Notes: generated by a model from the letters alone, not told the origin. DNA of 64,000 nucleotides from Catellatospora sichuanensis (GCF_007483665.1 NZ_VIQO01000012.1:62001-126000), one strand, 5' to 3'. Positions 1-8,764 are shown, counted from the stretch's first letter. A program made the numbers and translations.

Positions 1-2345
1 CGTCGGGCATGGTCCAGGGCCTGCCGGAGACCGCCCTGCCGCTCCCACATCAGTGACAGGTCCAGCTCGATCCGGCTCAGCCCCGTCAAGTCGCCGACCT
101 CACGGTAGAGCTCGCCTGCCTGCCGCAGCTCGGCCTGCGCCTCGTCCATCCGGCGCAGCCGAATGTACGCCCGAGCCAGTGACCGGTGTGCCACGGCCTG
201 CGCCCGGGGCGCACCGTCGCGCCGGGCGGCTGACACGGCGAGCCGCTGTACCGTGGCCAGATCGGCCCAGTGGCCACGACGGTCCAGATAGGTCGCCAGC
301 GTCCGGGCCAGCCGCCACGCCCGCCCGGGTGACACCGCGGTGGCCCGCTCGACGGCGGCGACCAGGACGGCCCGCTCGGCGTCCAGCCAGGCCAGCGCCT
401 GCTCGGCATCGGCGAGGTCCACCGGTGCGGCCCCCGCCGACGGCGGTGCCAAACCGAGCGGGTCGTCCGGTCGGGGCTGGGTGAGCTGCTCGGCGGCGTA
501 CGCCGCGTGCAGGTAGTGGTCGAGCATCCGCAGCAGGGCGGCGTCGCGGCCGGGGGCCGGCTCGGACCCGGCGGCGACCTCCGCGGCGTAGGTACGCACG
601 AGGTCGTGCAGCAGGTACCGGCCCGGCAAGGGCTCGCCGGCCAGTCCCGCCCGGACCAGTTCGCCCAGCTGCCGGCGTGTCTCGGTGAGCGTCCAAGCGG
701 TCAGACTGGCCGCCGCCGGGACCGTGGTCTCCGGCCCTGGATGCAGCCCGAGCAGCCGGAGCAACCGCGCCGCCGGCGGGGCCAGGGCGTGGTAGGACCA
801 CGAGAACACGGCCCGCAGGTCGGTGTCCGGATCGCCGGTGGTGAGCGCGTCGAGCCGGCCGTCGTCGCCGCGCAGCTGCCCGGCGACGGCCGACAGCGGC
901 AGGTGCCGGTTCAGCGCGGCACGGGCCGCGAGGATCACGATGGCCAGCGGCAGCCCGCCGCAACGGTCGAGCATCTCGGCCACGGCGGCGGGCTCGGCGG
1001 CCGACCGCGCGGCGCCGACCCGCCGCGTCAGCAGTTGCCGGGCGTCGTCCGCGGCGAGCGGTTCGAGCGTCAGCGGGTGCGCTCCGTCGGCCGCGACCAG
1101 CCCGGCGAGCTGGTGGCGCGAGGTGACCAGCAGCAGGCAGCCGGGCGTGCCGGGCAGCAGCGGCCGGACCTGTGCCGGGTCGCGGGCGTTGTCAGCCACG
1201 ATCAGCATGCGGCGCCCGGCGATCACGCTGCGGTACTGTGCCGCCTGGGCATCCGTCGTGGCGGGCAGCCGCTCGGCGGGCACGCCCAGCGCGTCGAGGG
1301 CTCGGCGTACTGCGTCCGCCGGTGCCATCGCGACACCGCCGGGGTCGAATCCGCGCAGATTCAGGTAGAGCTGTCCGTCGGGGAACCGGGGCGCGATCCG
1401 GTGGGACCAGTGCACCGCGAGCGCGGTCTTTCCCACCCCCGGCGCACCGGACACCACCACCGCGGGGACCGCGGCCGGTTCGGCCAGTAGCCGGTCCAGT
1501 CGTGCCAGCTCCCCCGCCCGGCCGGTGAAGGCGTGGACGTCAGCGGGCAGCTGCGCCGGGACCACGGCCAGGCCAGGCGGCACCTGCGTGTCGTGCAGTA
1601 GCGAAGTGTGCGCGGCGGCCAGCTCGGCACCGGGATCGACACCGAGCTCCTCGGCCAGCCGTCGGCGTATGTCGTGATAGGCGGCGAACGCCTGGCCGCG
1701 CCGTCCCGCAGCCTGGTAGGCGATGATCAGCTGGGCGTGCCAGGCCTCGTTCAACGGCTGCCCGGCCACTGCCTCCTCCAACGCGGGCAGCCCGTCGGTG
1801 GGACGGCCTGCGGCGACCGTCAGCTCGCCGTATCTGGCCAGCGCCTCATGCCGCTCGACGGCCAGCGCCACGAGCCTGGGATGGTCGGCGAGCACCGGGA
1901 TGTCCGCAAGCGGTGCGCCCTGCCACTGCCGCAGCGCCTGGGCCAGCGACGCCGCGGCGTCGTCGTGGCGGCCCTGCTGCTGCGCCGCCGTAGCTGCGGT
2001 GACATGGTCGCGGAAGCGGAGCAGGTCCACGGCGGCGGCCGGCAGGCACAGCCGGTAGCCGTCGCCGGCCTTGCGCAGCACCGTGCCCGCGGCCCGGGGC
2101 GGCCGGTCGGGCTCCAGCACCCGGCGCAGCCGCAGCACGTAGGTCTGGATCACGTTGGCGGCGCTCGGCGGCGGCGGCCGGTCGGGCCACAGGCCGGCGA
2201 TGAGGTCGTCACGGCGCAGCGCCTGACCGCAGTGCAGGGCGAGCAGTCCGAACACGGCCCGCTGACCGGCCGGGCCGACGTCCAGCGGTTGCCCGCCGCG
2301 CCAGGCGCCGGCCGGGCCGAGCACCTGAATGCGTACGTCCGTCAT
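1..2345 (-). CDS. AfsR/SARP-family transcriptional regulator with NB-ARC ATPase, 3' end beyond the window
   Basis: The frame is open from an ATG at 2345 to the left edge, so about 781 codons are present and the C-terminus is missing. The N-terminus is an OmpR-like winged helix (begins MTDVRIQVLGPAGAW, residues 1-95), followed by a bacterial transcriptional activation (BTAD) domain to about residue 245. A STAND/NB-ARC ATPase follows, with Walker A GAPGVGKT near residue 296, then the motif LPLAIVILAARAA and the start of a helical repeat region. This is the AfsR architecture: SARP DNA binding controlled by a nucleotide-binding switch, usually governing secondary metabolism or secreted products. 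It resembles the regulator at 58635-61415 throughout (both have DGQLYL/VDLRGFD and VRPLLPGxPGC). Its targets are not evident here. Confidence 0.93.
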   Translation of the reverse strand, partial: MTDVRIQVLGPAGAWRGGQPLDVGPAGQRAVFGLLALHCGQALRRDDLIAGLWPDRPPPPSAANVIQTYVLRLRRVLEPDRPPRAAGTVLRKAGDGYRLCLPAAAVDLLRFRDHVTAATAAQQQGRHDDAAASLAQALRQWQGAPLADIPVLADHPRLVALAVERHEALARYGELTVAAGRPTDGLPALEEAVAGQPLNEAWHAQLIIAYQAAGRRGQAFAAYHDIRRRLAEELGVDPGAELAAAHTSLLHDTQVPPGLAVVPAQLPADVHAFTGRAGELARLDRLLAEPAAVPAVVVSGAPGVGKTALAVHWSHRIAPRFPDGQLYLNLRGFDPGGVAMAPADAVRRALDALGVPAERLPATTDAQAAQYRSVIAGRRMLIVADNARDPAQVRPLLPGTPGCLLLVTSRHQLAGLVAADGAHPLTLEPLAADDARQLLTRRVGAARSAAEPAAVAEMLDRCGGLPLAIVILAARAALNRHLPLSAVAGQLRGDDGRLDALTTGDPDTDLRAVFSWSYHALAPPAARLLRLLGLHPGPETTVPAAASLTAWTLTETRRQLGELVRAGLAGEPLPGRYLLHDLVRTYAAEVAAGSEPAPGRDAALLRMLDHYLHAAYAAEQLTQPRPDDPLGLAPPSAGAAPVDLADAEQALAWLDAERAVLVAAVERATAVSPGRAWRLARTLATYLDRRGHWADLATVQRLAVSAARRDGAPRAQAVAHRSLARAYIRLRRMDEAQAELRQAGELYREVGDLTGLSRIELDLSLMWERQGGLRQALDHAR

Positions 2346-2388
2346 GTCCGCAGTCGAACGTAGATCACGGTGATCGATGCCGCAACGC

Positions 2389-2414
2389 CCCGCCCACCCA
2401 GCAGGATGGGCGGG
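2389..2414. terminator. Hairpin downstream of ridA-like gene
   Basis: CCCGCCCA (2389-2396) pairs perfectly with TGGGCGGG (2407-2414) across a 10-nt loop. It lies 27 nt past the stop of the minus-strand RidA gene and before the next minus-strand gene. No U-tract follows, which is common in actinomycete terminators. Confidence 0.5.
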
Positions 2415-2440
2415 CGACGGCGGGGATCGCCGGGACCGGC

Positions 2441-2869
2441 CTAGTGCGGTACGACGGCGATGACGTCGATCTCGACGAGCATGCCTTCCAGCGCCAGCGC
2501 GGGCACCGGGATCAACGTCCACGGCGGCTTCGTGTCACCCCATACCCTGGCGAACTCCTCCCTGATGGCGGTGAACTTCTCCTTGCTGTGGTCGACGACC
2601 AGGAGGTTGAACTTCGCCACGTCGGACATCTTGGCGTCCGCCGCGGCCAGTACCGTCTCGGTGTTCTTCAGGGCCTGCCTGAGCTGGGTGGCGAAGTCGT
2701 CCGCCAGCGCCCCGTCTGCGGTCTCGCCGCCCTGTCCGGCGGGGAGGATCACCCTCCAGCCCGCTGGATAGACCGCCAGGTGCGAGTACGCATTCGGCCG
2801 CGGGTCGTAGAGGCCTTCCGGGTTGATGAACATGAGGCCCTTGATGTCTTCTGCCCGAATCGGGTTCAT
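2441..2869 (-). CDS. RidA/YjgF/YER057c/UK114 family protein
   Basis: A 142-residue protein of the RidA family. Members of the canonical subgroup hydrolyse reactive enamine/imine intermediates released by PLP enzymes; other subgroups are uncharacterised. Family features are the central region with GALADDFATQLRQALKN, the NLLVVDHSKEKF segment and the C-terminal block PPWTLIPVPALALEGMLVEI, where the invariant arginine of canonical RidA (usually in an R-x-x-V/I context) is not obvious. It may therefore be a Rid subgroup lacking deaminase activity. The start is the ATG at 2869, preceded by GGGAGGAACGGAG; an upstream in-frame ATG at 2935 lacks a ribosome site. It is a single gene with a hairpin downstream. 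Confidence 0.88.
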   Translation of the reverse strand: MNPIRAEDIKGLMFINPEGLYDPRPNAYSHLAVYPAGWRVILPAGQGGETADGALADDFATQLRQALKNTETVLAAADAKMSDVAKFNLLVVDHSKEKFTAIREEFARVWGDTKPPWTLIPVPALALEGMLVEIDVIAVVPH

Positions 2870-3134
2870 CTCCGTTCCTCCCACTGCACGCGGGGGTGAG
2901 CGCTGTTGATCATATCGCTGTCCCCTCGTCGACATGCCCTCCTGTCAAGATCTACGACGGGCGGACGGCCGCCGGACCGCGGTCGAATCCCAGGTCCGCG
3001 GTGTTTCCGGAGGGCGGAGGTAGGACAATTCCACTTGGGTCGGCGGGCCCGACGGCGGCCGTCACCGCGAGTGTCCATCGGCCCGGCGGAGGGAAGCCGA
3101 TCAATCCGACCACCGACGGCCGAGGGGAACAGTC

Positions 3135-3593
3135 ATGATCGGGATGCGTATGTCCGGTGCCGTCCTGGCCGTCGGCATGGCGGTTGCCGTCATCGCCGGG
3201 ACGCCCACGCCGCAACATCCGGCGGACCGGGTGGCGGTCGCCGCCGTGACCTGGCAGGAGCCGCCGGAGGAGACGGTGACGGTCCTGCTCGAACAGGCAC
3301 TCCCGAATGTGCCGGGCAAGACGTTCACCTCGGCGATCGTGGACTTCCCACCCGGCTCCCGCGCGGTCCCGCACCGCCACGGTCAGGCGTTCGTCTACGC
3401 GTACGTCCTCGACGGCACCGTGCGCAGCCAGATCGAGGGCCAGCCGGTGCAGACGTACCACGCGGGCCAGAACTGGGTCGAGGAACCGGGGGCGCACCAC
3501 GTGCTCACCGAGAACACCAGCAGCACGGAGCCGGCAAAGCTGCTGGTCGTGTTCATCTCCAACACCGGCGACCCGATCAGGGTCCCGGACTGA
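3135..3593 (+). CDS. Secreted cupin-domain protein
   Basis: 152 residues. The N-terminus (MIGMRMSGAVLAVGMAVAVIAG) reads as a signal peptide or membrane anchor of about 25-30 residues. A single conserved cupin barrel follows: motif 1 is spread over VPHRHGQAFVYAYVLDG and motif 2 over NWVEEPGAHHVLTEN. The histidines in PHRHG and GAHH are the likely metal ligands, so a metal-bound small beta-barrel outside the membrane is plausible, but no substrate can be assigned. A GAGGGGAAC ribosome site precedes the ATG. It is transcribed away from the RidA gene, so 2870-3134 is a divergent promoter region in which I see no clear operator. Confidence 0.85.
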   Translation: MIGMRMSGAVLAVGMAVAVIAGTPTPQHPADRVAVAAVTWQEPPEETVTVLLEQALPNVPGKTFTSAIVDFPPGSRAVPHRHGQAFVYAYVLDGTVRSQIEGQPVQTYHAGQNWVEEPGAHHVLTENTSSTEPAKLLVVFISNTGDPIRVPD

Positions 3594-3678
3594 AGTTCGG
3601 GCGGCTCGATCGGATCACCGCAGACCTGGCACACGTTCACCCATTGATGAGTGACCATATGCACGGCATGATCTGCAC

Positions 3679-4473
3679 ATGGACAGTCGTGCGGGTGGAC
3701 GCTCGATCGAGCAGGCCGTGGCCGAAGCCGGCCTGGGTGAGCAGCACGGCCGCTACCGGTCCGCGGTGGCCGCCGACATCGCCATCGTCGTGTGCTTCGC
3801 CGCGCTGGGAGGCATTCTGCTGGCCGCCTCGGGTGGTGCGGGCGCGGTCGTCGCGATGGGACTGGGCGTGCTCGCGGTGGCAGCGATCGGCGGGCTGGTC
3901 ACCTGGCGCAAGGCCAACACGTGGCGTCACCTGTACACCGGCGGGACGCTGACCGTCGATCCCCGCGGAACGGTGACCTCGCTGGTGACCTGGCACGACG
4001 TGGCGCACCTGCGGTATTGGACCAGGGTCGTCAATCTCGGCACCGCGTACACCGAGGTGCCGCAGTGCCGCCTCGACCTGAACAGCGGCGAAGTCGTCGA
4101 CCTGGCCAAGCCACGGTACAAAGAACTGCCGGAGATCGTGTCGTTCGTCGACGCGAAAATCTCCGCGCTCAAACTCCCGCTCAAGGTCGAGGAGCTGCGC
4201 AAGACCGGTGCCGCGGTCTTCGGTCCGATCACGCTGGCCGCCGAGGGGGTGCGCGGGCGCGAGTCGCTGGTGCCATGGCACGCCGTCACGAGGATCGAGG
4301 CCGGAAAGACCCGCCTGAAGATCTGGACCGATGCCCGCCAGCCGGTCGTCTCACAGCTGCTCAACGCGGTTCCCGAACTCACCGTGCTGATCCACATGTT
4401 CGGGCACTGGCAGGAGCTGCAGCAGCCGGACCCGTCCGGCACGTCCACGCAGCCGCAGCGCAAGAAGTCCTGA
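3679..4473 (+). CDS. Two-TM membrane protein, DUF6585-like
   Basis: 264 residues. Two adjacent hydrophobic segments (about residues 32-75, around IAIVVCFAALGGILLAA and VVAMGLGVLAVAAIGGLV) form a hairpin. A long soluble part follows, rich in beta-strand patterns such as LYTGGTLTVDPRGTVTSLVTW and VPWHAVTRIEAGKTRLKIW, which resemble the PH-like repeats of the actinobacterial DUF6585 group. The tail is polar (TQPQRKKS). Function is unknown in that family. The start at 3679 has only a weak ribosome site. The 201 bases that follow, up to the next gene, contain no recognisable feature. Confidence 0.7.
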   Translation: MDSRAGGRSIEQAVAEAGLGEQHGRYRSAVAADIAIVVCFAALGGILLAASGGAGAVVAMGLGVLAVAAIGGLVTWRKANTWRHLYTGGTLTVDPRGTVTSLVTWHDVAHLRYWTRVVNLGTAYTEVPQCRLDLNSGEVVDLAKPRYKELPEIVSFVDAKISALKLPLKVEELRKTGAAVFGPITLAAEGVRGRESLVPWHAVTRIEAGKTRLKIWTDARQPVVSQLLNAVPELTVLIHMFGHWQELQQPDPSGTSTQPQRKKS

Positions 4474-4674
4474 AAGCACGGGCGGGACCCACTACCGGCC
4501 GCCCGCAGCAGCGCAACGCAACCGGCGACGAGCACGAACAGGCGAGGCGCGGCGAACCGTCGCGATCACCGCACGATTACGGCCGGCGATCACCGCCGTT
4601 CACGCGGTCGCCATGCGTGCGTCGCCGCCACGACAGGGGACGCCTGCACGCTGCTGGCGATCCCGTCAGGAGGC

Positions 4675-5784
4675 ATGGTGAAGACAGCGAACCTGATCGC
4701 CAACCCGGGCGCCGACGTCGGCACCGGCGGTGCCGGCACGCCGACCCCGGTGATCCCCGGGTGGACCACCATCGAGGGCACGGCGGCCGTCATCGCGTAC
4801 GGCAGCAGCGGTTATCCGACGGCGTCCAGCCCTGGGCCGACCGACCGCGGGGCGAACTTCCTCGGCGGCGGCGACTCGCCGCGCACCCGGCTGACGCAGC
4901 AGCTCACGCTGCCGATGACGGCGCAGATCGACGCGGGCACCGCGCTGTTCGACGTCGGCGGCTGGCTGGGCGGATATGCGGGCCAGGACGACGGCGTACG
5001 CCTGTCCGTGGAGTTCCTCGACGCCGCGGCCCGCCCACTCGGCGTGGTCGTGCTCGGCCCGGTCACCGCCACCGAACGGGCGAGCACGACCGGCCTGCTG
5101 CGCCGCGCCCAGACCGGCACCGTGCCGCCGGGCAGCCGCACCGCCCGGGTGCTGCTGCTGTTCACCCGCGACGGCGGCACCTCCAACGACGGCTACGCCG
5201 ACAGCCTGTGGCTGACCCTGTCCACGCCCGAGGCGAACCTTCTGGTGAACCCGGGCGGCGACGCCGGCCCCGGCGGCAGCGGCGGCACGACGGCGTCCAT
5301 TCCCGGCTGGACCCATCTGGAGGGCGGCACGGCCGTCATCACCTACGGCACCAGCGGTTACCCGACCGCGTCCAGCCCCGGACCGGCCGACCGCGGCGCG
5401 AACTTCCTCGGCGGCGGCACGTCCGCGCGCAGCCGCGTCGGGCAGAGCGTGACGCTGCCCGGCACCGCCGCGATCGACGCGGGCACCGCCCGCTACGACG
5501 TGGCGGCCTGGCTCGGCGGGTACGCCGACCAGAACGACACCGCGCAGCTGTCCGTGGCGTTCCGCAACGCCGCCGGGCAGACCCTGTCCACCGTCGTGCT
5601 CGGCCCGGTCACCGCCGCGCAGCGCGCCAACACCACCGGGCTGCTGGCGCGCACCGCGACCGGCACCGTGCCCGTGGGCAGCCGCACCGCACAGGTCGAG
5701 CTGCTGTTCTTGCGCTCCGGCGGCACCTCGAACGACGGCTACGCCGACTCCCTGTCCCTCAGCGTCTCGCCCGGAGGAGCCTGA
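4675..5784 (+). CDS. Protein of two tandem ~180-residue beta-rich repeats, partner of PhoD
   Basis: 369 residues built from two homologous halves (about 5-184 and 186-366). Each half begins with ANL(I/L)xNPGxD, has PGWTxxEG, then a YPTASSPGP-x-DRGANFLGGG block, and ends GGTSNDGYADSLxLxxS. The pattern resembles the lectin-like jelly rolls found in secreted actinobacterial and plant (DUF642-like) proteins, so glycan or surface binding is an inference. No signal peptide follows the ATG at 4675, which has a CAGGAGGC ribosome site, and no in-frame upstream start was found. Export would therefore need another route, or hitch-hiking with the TAT substrate encoded next. The stop overlaps the phoD start (TGATG), so the two are translationally coupled. 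Confidence 0.75.
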   Translation: MVKTANLIANPGADVGTGGAGTPTPVIPGWTTIEGTAAVIAYGSSGYPTASSPGPTDRGANFLGGGDSPRTRLTQQLTLPMTAQIDAGTALFDVGGWLGGYAGQDDGVRLSVEFLDAAARPLGVVVLGPVTATERASTTGLLRRAQTGTVPPGSRTARVLLLFTRDGGTSNDGYADSLWLTLSTPEANLLVNPGGDAGPGGSGGTTASIPGWTHLEGGTAVITYGTSGYPTASSPGPADRGANFLGGGTSARSRVGQSVTLPGTAAIDAGTARYDVAAWLGGYADQNDTAQLSVAFRNAAGQTLSTVVLGPVTAAQRANTTGLLARTATGTVPVGSRTAQVELLFLRSGGTSNDGYADSLSLSVSPGGA

Positions 5785-7313
5785 TGGCCCTGCACCGCCG
5801 CCAACTGCTGCAGGCCGCCGTCGGCGCGGGCGCGCTGTCCGCGGCCTGGCCGCTCGCCCGGGACCTCGGCCCGCAGGCCGCCTACGCCGCCGCCGCGGCA
5901 CTGGGCGCGAGCTGGGACCCGGCGCCGTTCACCCTCGGCGTCGCCTCCGGCGACCCGCTGCCGACCAGCGTCGTGCTGTGGACCCGGCTGGCCCCGGACC
6001 CCCTGGCCGACGTGCAGCCGCTGCCCGACATCGTGCAGGTCGACTGGAGCGTCGCCACCGACGCGGCCATGACCAGCGTGGTCGCGTCCGGTTCGGTCGC
6101 CGCCTCGGTGCTGCTCGGGCACAGCCTGCACGTCGTCGTCGACGGGCTGGCCCCCGGGCAGCGCTACCACTACCGGTTCCGTGCGCTCGGCCAGTACAGC
6201 CGGGTCGGGCGCACCAGGACCGCACCCGTCGGCTCGGTGAACCTGGTCCGGTTCGCGTCGCTGAACTGCCAGAACTACCAGTCCGGCGAGTACCCGGGCA
6301 TGCGCGACATCGCCGCCGACACCAACCTCGACTTCGTCGTGCACCTCGGCGACTACGTGTACGAGGGCTCGGAGCTGGGCACCGCGTACACCCTGACGGA
6401 CTACCGCAGGCTGCACGCGCTGTACAAGGGCGATCCGCTGCTGCGCGATGTGCACGCCGCGCACCCGTTCTACCTGACCTGGGACGACCACGAGGTCGTC
6501 AACGACTACTCCGGCTCGCGCGGCGCGGCGAGCTTCGTGGCCCGCCGCTCGGCCGCCTACCAGGGCTGGTACGAGCACCTGCCGCTGCGGCTGGAGGGCT
6601 CCGACACCGCGCTGCCCGACCCGCGGATCTACCGCCACCGGCAGTGGGGCGACCTGCTCGAGCTGGTCATCCTCGACCTGCGGCAGTACCGCACCGAGCA
6701 GAACGTCACCGGCGGCTCGATCCTGGGCGCGACGCAGCAGCAGTGGGTCAAGGACCGGGTCTCCCAGCGCAGCGGCGGCTGGCACTGCTGGGTCAACTCG
6801 ATCTTCCTGAGCCAGCAGCGCAACCCCGACGGCGGCTACCTGTTCACCGACCAGTGGGACGGCTTCCGCGCCGAGCGCACCGAACTGCTGACGTACGCAC
6901 AGCAGCAGGGCATCGCCGACTTCGTCACCATCACCGGCGACTGGCACAGCGCCTTCGTGCAGGACGTGCGCCCCGACTTCGACAACCTGTCCGCCCCGGT
7001 CATCGGCACCGAGTTCGTGGCGCACTCGACCACCTCGGGGGCGTACTCGGCGAGCTGGAACGCCACCAACGGCCCGCGGCTCGGCCAGGCCAACCCGCAC
7101 CTGCAGTATTTCGAGGGCAACCGGTACGGATACGACCTGTACGAGGTGACGCCGCAGCGGTGGACGACCCGGTTACGGGTGGTCAGCGACCGCGCCAGCC
7201 CGAACGCCGCCGTCAGCACCCTCACCAGCTGGCACGTCGACCGCGGCCGGGCCGGGGCGTACGAGGACCCGGCGTCGAAGGGCTCGGCGGCACAATACCG
7301 GCGCAACCCGTGA
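5784..7313 (+). CDS. phoD: PhoD-family alkaline phosphatase/phosphodiesterase, TAT-exported
   Basis: 509 residues. It starts with a twin-arginine signal (MALHRRQLLQAAVGAGALSA) and an AYAAAAA cleavage region. An N-terminal PhoD beta domain follows (FTLGVASGDPLPTSVVLWTR), then the metallophosphatase domain with LNCQNYQ (in place of the usual ASCQ), HLGDYVYEG, TWDDHEVVNDY and TGDWHSAF. These match the Fe/Ca-binding motifs of PhoD enzymes, which hydrolyse phosphate mono- and diesters, including teichoic acids, outside the cell. The ATG at 5784 overlaps the previous stop and has GGAGGAGC in front. No PHO box was identified. Coupling with the two-repeat protein upstream suggests a substrate- or surface-targeting partner. 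Confidence 0.92.
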   Translation: MALHRRQLLQAAVGAGALSAAWPLARDLGPQAAYAAAAALGASWDPAPFTLGVASGDPLPTSVVLWTRLAPDPLADVQPLPDIVQVDWSVATDAAMTSVVASGSVAASVLLGHSLHVVVDGLAPGQRYHYRFRALGQYSRVGRTRTAPVGSVNLVRFASLNCQNYQSGEYPGMRDIAADTNLDFVVHLGDYVYEGSELGTAYTLTDYRRLHALYKGDPLLRDVHAAHPFYLTWDDHEVVNDYSGSRGAASFVARRSAAYQGWYEHLPLRLEGSDTALPDPRIYRHRQWGDLLELVILDLRQYRTEQNVTGGSILGATQQQWVKDRVSQRSGGWHCWVNSIFLSQQRNPDGGYLFTDQWDGFRAERTELLTYAQQQGIADFVTITGDWHSAFVQDVRPDFDNLSAPVIGTEFVAHSTTSGAYSASWNATNGPRLGQANPHLQYFEGNRYGYDLYEVTPQRWTTRLRVVSDRASPNAAVSTLTSWHVDRGRAGAYEDPASKGSAAQYRRNP

Positions 7314-7352
7314 CGGCCCGGCGGGGCGTGTCCCGCAACCTTGACAACATGC

Positions 7353-7622
7353 AACCACGCCGGCTACTGGCTCGTCACCGCCGTCGACGAGCCGGGAAGC
7401 CTGTCCTTCGACGACGGCTTCGCCGACCTTGACTTCAACCCGAACCCGAAGCTGCCCGTCTCCAAGAACGTCTACACCTTTGCCGCGCACGGCGGCGGCA
7501 CCCGCGCGACGTACGTGAGCACCTACGAGTCCGCCGAGCAGCTGCAGCAAGTCCTCGACATGGGCATCGTCGAGGGCTCCTCGACCGCGATCAACCAGAT
7601 CGACGACCTGATCGCCTCGTGA
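7353..7622 (+). pseudogene. C-terminal remnant of an SRPBCC/AHSA1-type protein
   Basis: About 85 residues match the second half of actinobacterial SRPBCC (activator of Hsp90 ATPase homologue-like) proteins: VTAVDEPGSLSFDDGFADLD, then GGTRATYVSTYESAEQLQQV and the usual ending AINQIDDLIAS. The first half (about 65-70 residues) is absent, because the PhoD stop lies only about 40 bases upstream and no start with a ribosome site is present. Parsimony suggests a deletion joined this fragment to phoD. A TTG at 7341 could open the frame but looks fortuitous. Confidence 0.75.
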
Positions 7623-7758
7623 GGAACCTGCCGGGCTGATCGTCTACGCGTTGCCTGAGGCGGTGTCTGCCGTAAATCGGATAAGCTGCTGCGACTCGCT
7701 CTCGGAACCGCAGCAGCTGCCTTTCGACTTTGCGGCTACCACCAGAAAGGGAGCAGCA

Positions 7759-8196
7759 GTGCTCGCTTCAGGAAGCACGGCGTCGGTGATCCGGCTGGCC
7801 GGTGCGCCCCGCGTGCGCACCAGCCTGGCGATCGCGCAGTGGGGACTCGGAGTTCTCTATGCTCTCGTGCTGGTGCTGTACGCCGTCAGCCGGATCCGTT
7901 TGGGACTCGGTCACTATGAGCTCACGCACGAGATGCACGATCCCAAGGATCTCGTGCCCTTCGGGTCCTCCCTGCTCAACCCCTTCACCTGGCTGTTCAT
8001 GCCGTCGCAGCTGTACGTGATGCTGCACGGCTGGGTGCTCGGTGCTGTCCTCGCCGCCGGATCGCTTGTTCATGCATTGACCGGCGAGGACCGTGGCCGG
8101 TGGCTGTCCCTGACCGCCACGGCGGTCAGCGTTGTCGTGCCGGCCATCGCCCTCAGCGGATTCGGCTGGGACATATTCGTCTGGATCAGGGATTAG
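7759..8196 (+). CDS. Small membrane protein of unknown function
   Basis: 145 residues with about four hydrophobic segments: SLAIAQWGLGVLYALVLVLY, a weaker one near NPFTWLFMPSQLYVML, WVLGAVLAAGSLVHAL, and LSLTATAVSVVVPAIALSGF. I do not recognise a family. I placed the start at GTG 7759 because AGAAAGGGAG lies just upstream; the frame extends 36 codons further but without a ribosome site. The C-terminus (WDIFVWIRD) abuts an antisense IS5 transposase scrap. Confidence 0.68.
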   Translation: MLASGSTASVIRLAGAPRVRTSLAIAQWGLGVLYALVLVLYAVSRIRLGLGHYELTHEMHDPKDLVPFGSSLLNPFTWLFMPSQLYVMLHGWVLGAVLAAGSLVHALTGEDRGRWLSLTATAVSVVVPAIALSGFGWDIFVWIRD

Positions 8197-8202
8197 GCAT
8201 GC

Positions 8203-8355
8203 CGGATCGCGTAGCCGGATCTTCAACATGGCGACGTCGACGGTGGCCTGGTATCTGACCTCTCGCTCGGCGTAGCGGATCGCCGCGGCCCGGAACTGCT
8301 CAAGCCTGTCGATCGCCCGCGCGGCGGCCTGGTCCTCCTCCTGCTCCGGGATCAC
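8203..8355 (-). pseudogene. IS5-family transposase C-terminal remnant
   Basis: On the minus strand, one frame reads RLEQFRAAAIRYAEREVRYQ, then ATVDVAMLKIRLRDP. This closely resembles the end of actinobacterial IS5-group DDE transposases (consensus style: FRAVATRYDKRE...GTIDVAxIxIWLRDP). There is no DDE core, terminal repeat or start, and the frame overlaps the end of the MerR gene in another phase. It is a relic of an insertion, not an active element. Confidence 0.6.
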
Positions 8356-8698
8356 CTGCCCCGGTTCGTGCCGCCGCGATGAGGGTGTCGAGTTTGTCAC
8401 GCATGTCCACCAGGCTGGCGATCTGGGCCTGGATGCGATCTCGTTCGGCTGCCAGCAGGGTGACGGTGGCCCGTGTGCTGACGCCCGTGTCGAGGCACGG
8501 CAGCAGCTCCACGATCTTCTTGCTGGACAGCCCTGCGGCATACAACTGCCGGATCCATTGGACCCGGTCGAGCGCGCTGTCCGGGTAACAGCGCTGGCCG
8601 CTGGGACTGCGTACTGCGGCAAGGAGATTCTGCTCCTCGTAGTACCGCAGCGCCCGTACGCTCACGCCCGCTTTGGTGGCGAGCTCGCCGATGCGCAT
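8300..8698 (-). CDS. MerR-family transcriptional regulator
   Basis: 132 residues. A MerR winged helix-turn-helix starts at residue 1 (MRIGELATKAGVSVRALRYY, EEQNLL), and RSPSGQRCY and the wing motif follow. A coiled-coil dimerisation helix is seen from about 75 to 110 (LLAAERDRIQAQIASLVDMR). There are no conserved cysteines for metal sensing, so it belongs with the small MerR regulators that pair with dehydrogenase genes. Its last residues (GAGGGPGRRAGDRQA) overlap a transposase remnant and look non-native, so the C-terminus may have been altered by that event. It is divergent from the SDR gene at 8808. Confidence 0.87.
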   Translation of the reverse strand: MRIGELATKAGVSVRALRYYEEQNLLAAVRSPSGQRCYPDSALDRVQWIRQLYAAGLSSKKIVELLPCLDTGVSTRATVTLLAAERDRIQAQIASLVDMRDKLDTLIAAARTGAGDPGAGGGPGRRAGDRQA

Positions 8699-8727
8699 CC
8701 GCGCCAGCTCCTCGTGAACCGGGTCAC

Positions 8728-8764
8728 TTGTCTTGTCTCTGACGTCAGCGTCAGGTCTTAGCGT
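8728..8764 (+). promoter_or_regulatory. Predicted MerR-type promoter/operator of the SDR gene
   Basis: An inverted repeat CTGACG-TCAG-CGTCAG (8739-8754) sits between a possible -35 TTGTCT (8733-8738) and a possible -10 TTAGCG/TAGCGT (8758-8764), a 19-20 bp spacer. Over-long spacers with a dyad inside are typical of MerR-activated promoters. The SDR ribosome site AGGAGGT (8797-8803) follows. Confidence 0.6.

Noticed and set aside
100-963. Long minus-strand frame inside the left AfsR gene
   Set aside because: It is out of phase with the clear AfsR reading frame that runs from 2345 to the edge; composition is the Ala/Arg/Gly pattern of a shadow.
3792-5783. Apparent N-terminal extension of PhoD by ~660 residues
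   Set aside because: The extension is antiphase to the membrane protein and two-repeat genes; the TAT signal at 5784 and the ribosome site show the true start.
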